The notes under the pieces: generated by a model | The model's input: only the letters and a program-made list of their open reading frames with translations | Database searches by the model: none | Told to the model about the DNA's origin: nothing | Program-made: the position numbers and the translations under genes | DNA from: an uncultured Bacteroidota bacterium | Lineage (GTDB): Bacteria > Bacteroidota > Bacteroidia > NS11-12g > UBA955 | Reading direction: 5' to 3' | Assembly: GCA_903959115.1 (NCBI GenBank) | Contig: CAJBVU010000273.1 | Coordinates: forward strand, 1 to 8,275 | DNA: 8,275 nucleotides | In this document: positions 1-4,693 of the stretch, piece after piece | How positions within the stretch are numbered: the first letter of the stretch is position 1 | Layout of the letters: each line of letters opens with the position of its first letter

Positions 1-1145
1 AACCAGAAGGCGTTCCCCGCCATTTTTTGTGCAATGCCGACGAGAGCGTGCCAGGTACATTCAAGGATCGCTATTTGATGGAGAAAATTCCTCACCTATT
101 GATTGAAGGAATGATCTTGTCGTCCTATGCTTTGGGATGCAACCAATCCTACATTTATATCCGTGGTGAATACATGTATGTCCTCCAGATATTGGAAAAA
201 GCCATCGCAGAAGCTTATGCTAACGGATGGTTGGGCAAAAATATCAAAGGAAGTGGATTCGATTTGGAATTGGCAGTGACAACCGGCGCCGGTGCCTATA
301 TCTGTGGTGAAGAAACTGCATTGATAGAAAGTTTGGAAGGTAAAAGGGGCAATCCTCGGATTAAACCTCCATTCCCAGCGGTAAAAGGATTGTGGGGCCG
401 ACCTACAGTGGTTAATAATGTAGAAACGATTGCTGCCGTTGTTCCCATCGTAAATGAAGGGGGCGATGCGTATGCTCAGTTTGGCATTGGAAGAAGTACA
501 GGTACTAAATTGATTAGTGCTTCGGGAAATATCAATAAGCCAGGGGTTTACGAAATCAATATGGGCATCACAGTAGAAGAGTTTATATACTCAGATACCT
601 ATTGTGGTGGAATGAAAAATGGCAAGAAACTCAAAGCCTGTGTGCCCGGAGGTTCTTCAGTGCCCATTTTGCCTCACTATTTGGTGTGTAAAACGGCTGC
701 AGGTGAAGACCGATTAATGTCGTACGAAAGTTTGTCCGATGGCGGTTTCGCTACGGGTAGTATGTTGGGCTCTGGCGGTTTTATCGTTTACGATGAAGAC
801 CAATGTATCGTCCGAAATACATGGAATTTCTCGCGCTTTTATCACCATGAAAGTTGCGGACAGTGCAGTCCTTGTAGAGAAGGAACGGGTTGGATGGAGA
901 AAGTATTGCATCGTTTAGAATATGGACATGGTAAAATGGAAGACATCGATTTACTTTGGGATATTCAGAGAAAAATTGAAGGAAATACCATTTGTCCGTT
1001 GGGCGATGCAGCTGCTTGGCCAGTTGCGGCTGCGATTCGACATTTCAGAGAGGAATTTGAATGGCACGTAAATGAACCCAAACTTTGTGTAACAAAAAAT
1101 TACGGTTTAGTAACCGAGAAAAAATTTGAGACAGTTAACGCATAA
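1..1145 (+). CDS. nuoF: NADH-quinone oxidoreductase subunit F (complex I, NADH/FMN subunit), 5'-truncated by window edge
   Basis: NuoF oxidises NADH through FMN in the peripheral arm of complex I and passes electrons to its [4Fe-4S] cluster N3 and on to NuoG. The reading frame is open from base 3 (first residues PEGVPRHFLCNADES), so the TTG at 27 that could be taken as a start is internal; 380 codons are visible against roughly 430-460 in the family, so the N-terminus lies to the left. Visible signatures: the NADESVPGTFKDR segment; the glycine-rich GAGAYICGEE of the FMN/NADH site (285-314); GRPTVVNNVET; and the N3 ligands, three cysteines in a CxxCxxC run (codons 855-857, 864-866, 873-875) plus a fourth in ICPLGDAAAWP (993-995). 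All four are present, so the enzyme looks functional. It ends 2 bases before nuoG, with which it is surely cotranscribed. Identification is firm; nothing in the visible part looks unusual. Confidence 0.97.
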   Translation, partial: PEGVPRHFLCNADESVPGTFKDRYLMEKIPHLLIEGMILSSYALGCNQSYIYIRGEYMYVLQILEKAIAEAYANGWLGKNIKGSGFDLELAVTTGAGAYICGEETALIESLEGKRGNPRIKPPFPAVKGLWGRPTVVNNVETIAAVVPIVNEGGDAYAQFGIGRSTGTKLISASGNINKPGVYEINMGITVEEFIYSDTYCGGMKNGKKLKACVPGGSSVPILPHYLVCKTAAGEDRLMSYESLSDGGFATGSMLGSGGFIVYDEDQCIVRNTWNFSRFYHHESCGQCSPCREGTGWMEKVLHRLEYGHGKMEDIDLLWDIQRKIEGNTICPLGDAAAWPVAAAIRHFREEFEWHVNEPKLCVTKNYGLVTEKKFETVNA

Positions 1146-1147
1146 TT

Positions 1148-2116
1148 ATGTCAGAAACTAACCCAAAATTCAAAGTAACCATCGATGGTGTAGAAGTGGA
1201 AGTAGATCCAGGAACTACCATCTTAAATGCAGCACGATTGATTGGCGGTGATGTGGTTCCCCCAGCCATGTGCTACTATAGCAGTCTGCAAGGTAGTGGC
1301 GGTAAATGTCGTACCTGCCTAGTTGAGGTAAGCAAGGGCTCTGAAAAAGACCCTCGCCCTATGCCCAAATTGGTTGCTAGCTGTTCAACTCCGATCATGG
1401 ATGGCATGGAAGTGAAGAACAAGAGCAGCGAAAAGGTGATGGATGCTCGCGCCGGCGTAGTTGAAATGCTTTTGATCAATCACCCATTGGATTGCCCTAT
1501 ATGCGACCAGGCGGGTGAATGTGACTTGCAGAATTTGGCCTATGAACATGGCAAAAGCACTACCCGTTACGAATTTGAAAGAAGAACCTTTGATAAGGTA
1601 GATATTGGTGAATATATCAAGTTGCACATGACGCGTTGTATTTTGTGCTACAGATGTGTTTATACTGCCAACCAATTGACAGATCAACGTGAGCATGGTG
1701 TTCTGAAACGTGGTGATGCTGCTGAAATCGGAACTTTTATCGAAAAAAACTTGAAAAATGAATTCATTGGAAACGTTATCGATGTTTGTCCAGTGGGTGC
1801 GTTAACTGATAAAACGTTTAGATTCCGTTCTCGTGTTTGGTATACCAAGCCAATGGATGCGCATAGAGATTGCAAATGTTGTTCAGGTAAAGCAGTCGTT
1901 TGGATGATTGGCGATGAAGTAGCTCGTGTTACAGCCCGCAAAGACCAATACGGTGAAGTGAAAGAGTTTATTTGCAATGAATGTCGTTTCGAAAAGAAAG
2001 ACAAATCCGATTGGACAATCGAAGGTCCACGACATTTCGACCGTTCCTCAGTGATTTCTGCCAACCATTATGAGGTAGACGCTCCGGTACACACTCCCTT
2101 ATTGAACAAAGCCTAA
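1148..2116 (+). CDS. nuoG: NADH-quinone oxidoreductase subunit G, compact form without the large molybdopterin-like domain
   Basis: NuoG carries the iron-sulfur chain between NuoF and the quinone-side subunits of complex I. Seen in order: a [2Fe-2S] ferredoxin domain with Cys42, 54, 57 and 79 (N1b); the His-Cys3 [4Fe-4S] motif His111, Cys115, 118, 124 (N5); then Cys163, 166, 169 with Cys213 in DVCPVGALT (N4). After this a short tail carries Cys241, 243, 244 and Cys275, 278. The protein stops at 322 residues, whereas E. coli NuoG has about 908 and the mitochondrial 75-kDa subunit about 727; the bulk of the molybdopterin-oxidoreductase-like domain is absent. This is not a frameshift, since nuoH starts 7 bases after the stop and nothing lies between. 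From memory, short NuoG proteins of 320-340 residues are usual in Bacteroidetes. The ATG at 1148, 2 bases after nuoF, fits the ferredoxin-domain start; no clear Shine-Dalgarno sequence precedes it, as is common in this phylum. Confidence 0.95.
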   Translation: MSETNPKFKVTIDGVEVEVDPGTTILNAARLIGGDVVPPAMCYYSSLQGSGGKCRTCLVEVSKGSEKDPRPMPKLVASCSTPIMDGMEVKNKSSEKVMDARAGVVEMLLINHPLDCPICDQAGECDLQNLAYEHGKSTTRYEFERRTFDKVDIGEYIKLHMTRCILCYRCVYTANQLTDQREHGVLKRGDAAEIGTFIEKNLKNEFIGNVIDVCPVGALTDKTFRFRSRVWYTKPMDAHRDCKCCSGKAVVWMIGDEVARVTARKDQYGEVKEFICNECRFEKKDKSDWTIEGPRHFDRSSVISANHYEVDAPVHTPLLNKA

Positions 2117-2123
2117 GACAGAT

Positions 2124-3155
2124 ATGGACAGCGCATTATTTTTAGAGAAACTTATACTTATCGTCGTGATATTAATGATCACGTTGGTTATGGCATTGTA
2201 TTTTACCTTTGGCGAAAGAAAAATCGCCGCATTCTTTCAGGATCGCTTGGGTCCTAACAGGGTAGGTCCTTTTGGTATATTTCAGCCATTTGCCGATGGT
2301 GGTAAGTTGTTGTTTAAGGAGGAAATTATCCCCAAAAATGCCGAGAAATGGCTCTTTATTTTGGGTCCCGGCATTGCGATGATTGTTGCTACCATTACCA
2401 GTGCAGTTATTCCATGGGGTACATCCTTACCCATTTTTGGAAGAACCGTTCAACTGCAGGTTGCCGATGTAAACATTGGTATTTTGTATATCATGGGTAT
2501 CGTAAGTATTGGTGTTTATGGCATCATGATCGGTGGATGGGCATCGAACAACAAATATTCATTGTACGGCGCGATTCGTGCGAGTGCGCAGATGATAAGC
2601 TACGAACTTAGTATGGGATTGGCTTTGATTGCTGTTGTGATGATGAGTGGAACGTTGAGTTTGAAGGAGATGGTGGAGCAGCAGCAAGGATTGAACTGGA
2701 ATGTTTGGTATCAACCGCTAGGTTTCTTATTGTTTTTGACATGCGCCTTGGCAGAATGTAACCGTGCGCCTTTTGATTTGGCCGAATGTGAAACAGAATT
2801 GATTGGTGGCTACCACGTAGAATATTCATCTATGAAATTGGGTTTCTACTTATTTGCAGAATACATTAACATGTTTATCTCTAGCGCTGTTATTGCCTGT
2901 GTTTATTTTGGAGGATATAACTTCCCTGGTATGCATTTAATTACAGATCCTACATGGTTAGGATTGACACAAGTAGCGGTGATGTTCGGTAAAATCTTCT
3001 TTTTCGTATTCTTATTTATGTGGATTCGTTGGACATTGCCACGTTTTAGATACGATCAGTTGATGCGATTGGGTTGGAAATCAATGATTCCCTTGGCTTT
3101 GTTAAATATGTTGGCAACTGGCGCCGTGTCGTTATATAACACCTACGGATTCTAA
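2124..3155 (+). CDS. nuoH: NADH-quinone oxidoreductase subunit H (membrane, quinone-site subunit of complex I)
   Basis: NuoH is the integral-membrane subunit that docks the peripheral arm and forms much of the quinone-binding chamber of complex I. The 343-residue length is normal for the family. About eight hydrophobic segments are visible, beginning with residues 8-29. Signature segments: GERK (30-33) followed by RLGPNRVGPFG (41-51) and FADGGKLLFKEEIIP; and the conserved acidic cytoplasmic loop NRAPFDLAECETELIGGYHVEYSSMK (roughly 213-238), whose glutamates link the quinone site to the proton path. The loop is intact. It is the third gene of the visible operon, 7 bases after nuoG, and the last one: a terminator follows about 23 bases after its stop, and nuoI is not downstream. 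The ATG at 2124 is the first in the frame after the nuoG stop and gives a normal N-terminal helix. Identification is firm. Confidence 0.97.
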   Translation: MDSALFLEKLILIVVILMITLVMALYFTFGERKIAAFFQDRLGPNRVGPFGIFQPFADGGKLLFKEEIIPKNAEKWLFILGPGIAMIVATITSAVIPWGTSLPIFGRTVQLQVADVNIGILYIMGIVSIGVYGIMIGGWASNNKYSLYGAIRASAQMISYELSMGLALIAVVMMSGTLSLKEMVEQQQGLNWNVWYQPLGFLLFLTCALAECNRAPFDLAECETELIGGYHVEYSSMKLGFYLFAEYINMFISSAVIACVYFGGYNFPGMHLITDPTWLGLTQVAVMFGKIFFFVFLFMWIRWTLPRFRYDQLMRLGWKSMIPLALLNMLATGAVSLYNTYGF

Positions 3156-3178
3156 GTTATTCCAATAGAATTTCATAC

Positions 3179-3207
3179 AGAGGAGGAAAGAAATTTCCTC
3201 CTTTTTT
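3179..3207 (+). terminator. Intrinsic terminator of the nuo operon, overlapping the 3' end of murF
   Basis: AGGAGGAAA (3181-3189) pairs perfectly with TTTCCTCCT (3194-3202) around a GAAA loop (3190-3193); a G-T and an A-T pair extend the stem to 3179/3204. A run of six T (3202-3207) follows on the + strand, so it is a textbook terminator for transcripts coming from nuoH. The murF stop codon (complement of 3206-3208) lies in the T run. Read from the murF side the same stem is followed by TCTGTATG, which is a poor U tract, so it should work mainly in the nuo direction. Confidence 0.9.
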
Positions 3208-4525
3208 ATTTGGATTGAAAATGCTCAAGTAATCTCTCCATCTTTATTCCACGACTTCCTTTGATAAAGGCAAAGTCACATTCAATTGGATGCGTATCAA
3301 GCCAAGCCAATAAAGCGTCTATCGTTTCAAAGCGATAAGGGTGGTTTGGACAGGCCTCACAGAATTCCGCGCCTACTAAAAAGGTGTTTTCTTGTATTCC
3401 CAATGACGTACAAAGTTCAAGCAATGCGATATGTTCCGATTCGCTGTGATCGCCAAGTTCAAGCATATCGCCCAAGAAAAGTTGCTTGTTGCCCTTCAAG
3501 GTTGCAAACGATTGGATGGCAAATGTCATTGAGCTAGGATTTGCATTATACGCATCAAGGAAGATCTGAATTCCGTTTATCGTGCGCCATTCACTGCGGT
3601 TGTTGCTGGGAACATACTGACACGCCAACGACATGGATTCAGCAGCATTTAAGCCATAAGATACGCCAAGCGCTGTGCCGAACAGTAGGTTGTAGGCATT
3701 GTAACGTCCGCTCAAAGAAGAAGAGAATGAACCAACGAGAATCTGCTGATGGTACAAATCGAAGGTTAACAACGGCATCTCTTCGTGAATCTGAGCATAG
3801 AAATCTGCCTCTTTGTTTAATGTGCTGATTGTTAATTGATTGCTTAGTCGCTTCTTCATCGAGTTTAGCCAATCATCGTCGATGTTGACAATCGCCAAGC
3901 CATGGTTCGACATCAAGCTGAGGTATACTTCACTTTCTTCTTTGGCAACTGTTTCGATATCTCCGAAACCTTCCAAATGTTCTTTTCCAATATTTGTAAT
4001 GATGCCGGCGTCGGGTGAAATCAAATCACACAATACCTTCATTTCACCAGGGTGATTGGTGCCAAGTTCAATAATCGCAAATTCGTGAGAAGGAGTGACG
4101 CTAAGCAATGTAAGGGGAACGCCAATGTGGTTGTTCCAATTCCCTGGGGTTGCCAAGGTGTTTCCTGCAGCACTTAACACGGTTCTGCTAACCTCTTTTG
4201 TGGTTGTTTTGCCATTGCTACCACCCACAATAATCTTTTTGCAAGACATTTGGGCAAAATGGTGTTTGGCCAATTGTTGCAAGGCTGTGAGGCTGTTTTC
4301 AACATAAACAAAGCGGGCATCGCTTTTTAATGCTTCACTATCCACGATCACTAGGCGAGCACCTTGTTCGATGGCCTGCACTGCGAATTGGTTACCATCA
4401 AATCGGTCGCCCTTTAAACATAAAAATATGTCGCCCGGTTTTAGCGCCCTAGAATCCGTGCACAAATGGTAATTTGATTCAATAAAAGTGGGGTATACGC
4501 TATCGATGAAGTCCGACCATTCCAT
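3206..4525 (-). CDS. murF: UDP-N-acetylmuramoyl-tripeptide--D-alanyl-D-alanine ligase
   Basis: MurF is the cytoplasmic ATP-dependent ligase that adds D-Ala-D-Ala to UDP-MurNAc-tripeptide, completing the pentapeptide precursor of peptidoglycan. The 439 residues match the family (E. coli about 452). Seen in order: the N-terminal uridine-binding domain with TDSR (23-26) and PGDIFLCLKGDRFDG; the ATP-binding loop GGSNGKTTT (101-109); GNWNNHIGVPLTLL (128-141); ELGTNHPGEM (153-162); TNIGKEHLEGFG (177-188); then the C-terminal domain with DAYNANPSSM (324-333), GDMLELG (352-358) and KGSRG (422-426). One oddity: in the stretch after GFG, ungapped comparison with the E. coli motif (VAKAKGEIF) puts Glu197 where the carbamylated lysine normally sits. 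The ATG at 4525 gives a normal N-terminus, and the next Met is residue 93. The gene stands alone, away from the dcw cluster, convergent with nuoH and divergent from the secreted-protein gene. Confidence 0.96.
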   Translation of the reverse strand: MEWSDFIDSVYPTFIESNYHLCTDSRALKPGDIFLCLKGDRFDGNQFAVQAIEQGARLVIVDSEALKSDARFVYVENSLTALQQLAKHHFAQMSCKKIIVGGSNGKTTTKEVSRTVLSAAGNTLATPGNWNNHIGVPLTLLSVTPSHEFAIIELGTNHPGEMKVLCDLISPDAGIITNIGKEHLEGFGDIETVAKEESEVYLSLMSNHGLAIVNIDDDWLNSMKKRLSNQLTISTLNKEADFYAQIHEEMPLLTFDLYHQQILVGSFSSSLSGRYNAYNLLFGTALGVSYGLNAAESMSLACQYVPSNNRSEWRTINGIQIFLDAYNANPSSMTFAIQSFATLKGNKQLFLGDMLELGDHSESEHIALLELCTSLGIQENTFLVGAEFCEACPNHPYRFETIDALLAWLDTHPIECDFAFIKGSRGIKMERLLEHFQSK

Positions 4526-4529
4526 ATTT

Positions 4530-4562
4530 CAAACCTAATTCAATTCGATACGGGAATGCAAA
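4530..4562 (-). promoter_or_regulatory. Candidate Bacteroidetes-type promoter of murF
   Basis: On the - strand, TTTG (complement of 4559-4562) is followed after 21 bases by TAGGTTTG (complement of 4530-4537), an exact match to the Bacteroidetes -7 element TAnnTTTG with a spacing inside the usual range. Only four bases (GAAA minus the first of the ATG context, positions 4526-4529) separate the -7 element from the murF ATG, so transcription would begin at or within a few bases of the start codon. The motif match is seen; promoter activity is inferred. Confidence 0.5.
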
Positions 4563-4632
4563 CATTAAATCCCCAAAAAATCGGATGGCCAATTTTTCAG
4601 AGCAACTGATTGTTTTTTTACATTTATTGCAA

Positions 4633-4679
4633 GAATACCATACCACAGATTGAATCTATACTTTGTCTGTGGTATATTC
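4633..4679. promoter_or_regulatory. Long bulged inverted repeat upstream of the secreted-protein gene (operator or 5'-leader hairpin)
   Basis: ATACCACAGA (4640-4649) and TCTGTGGTAT (4666-4675) are perfect 10-base inverted arms with a 16-base spacer. Beyond them GAAT (4633-4636) and ATTC (4676-4679) also pair if the three bases ACC (4637-4639) are bulged out, giving 14 pairs in all. The structure ends 14 bases before the ATG at 4694. The spacer contains TATACTTTG (4657-4665), close to the Bacteroidetes -7 element TAnnTTTG but with three instead of two middle bases. No T run follows, so it is not a terminator. It could be an operator around a promoter or an mRNA hairpin that affects translation or stability; the sequence alone does not decide. 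Confidence 0.6.
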
Positions 4680-4693
4680 ACGAAACATAACCT

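Noticed and set aside
27..29. TTG at 27 as the start of nuoF
   Set aside because: The frame is open to base 3 and encodes conserved NuoF sequence before it, so the gene is cut by the window edge.
1276..2064. Open frames on the - strand inside nuoG (67, 103 and 126 codons)
   Set aside because: They lie entirely opposite a gene with full iron-sulfur motifs, have no recognisable domains, and are low in complexity typical of antisense frames.
3286..4307. Several + strand open frames opposite murF
   Set aside because: murF has all family motifs through this region; the opposing frames show no family features or start signals.
4619..4626. TACATTTA as the -7 element for the secreted-protein gene
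   Set aside because: It matches seven of eight positions, but there is no TTG at a suitable distance upstream (the nearest, at 4610-4612, is far too close). Kept only as an alternative in the inverted-repeat finding.
4633..4679. The inverted repeat as a terminator or insertion-sequence end
   Set aside because: No T run follows on either strand, there is no transposase nearby, and no target-site duplication is visible.
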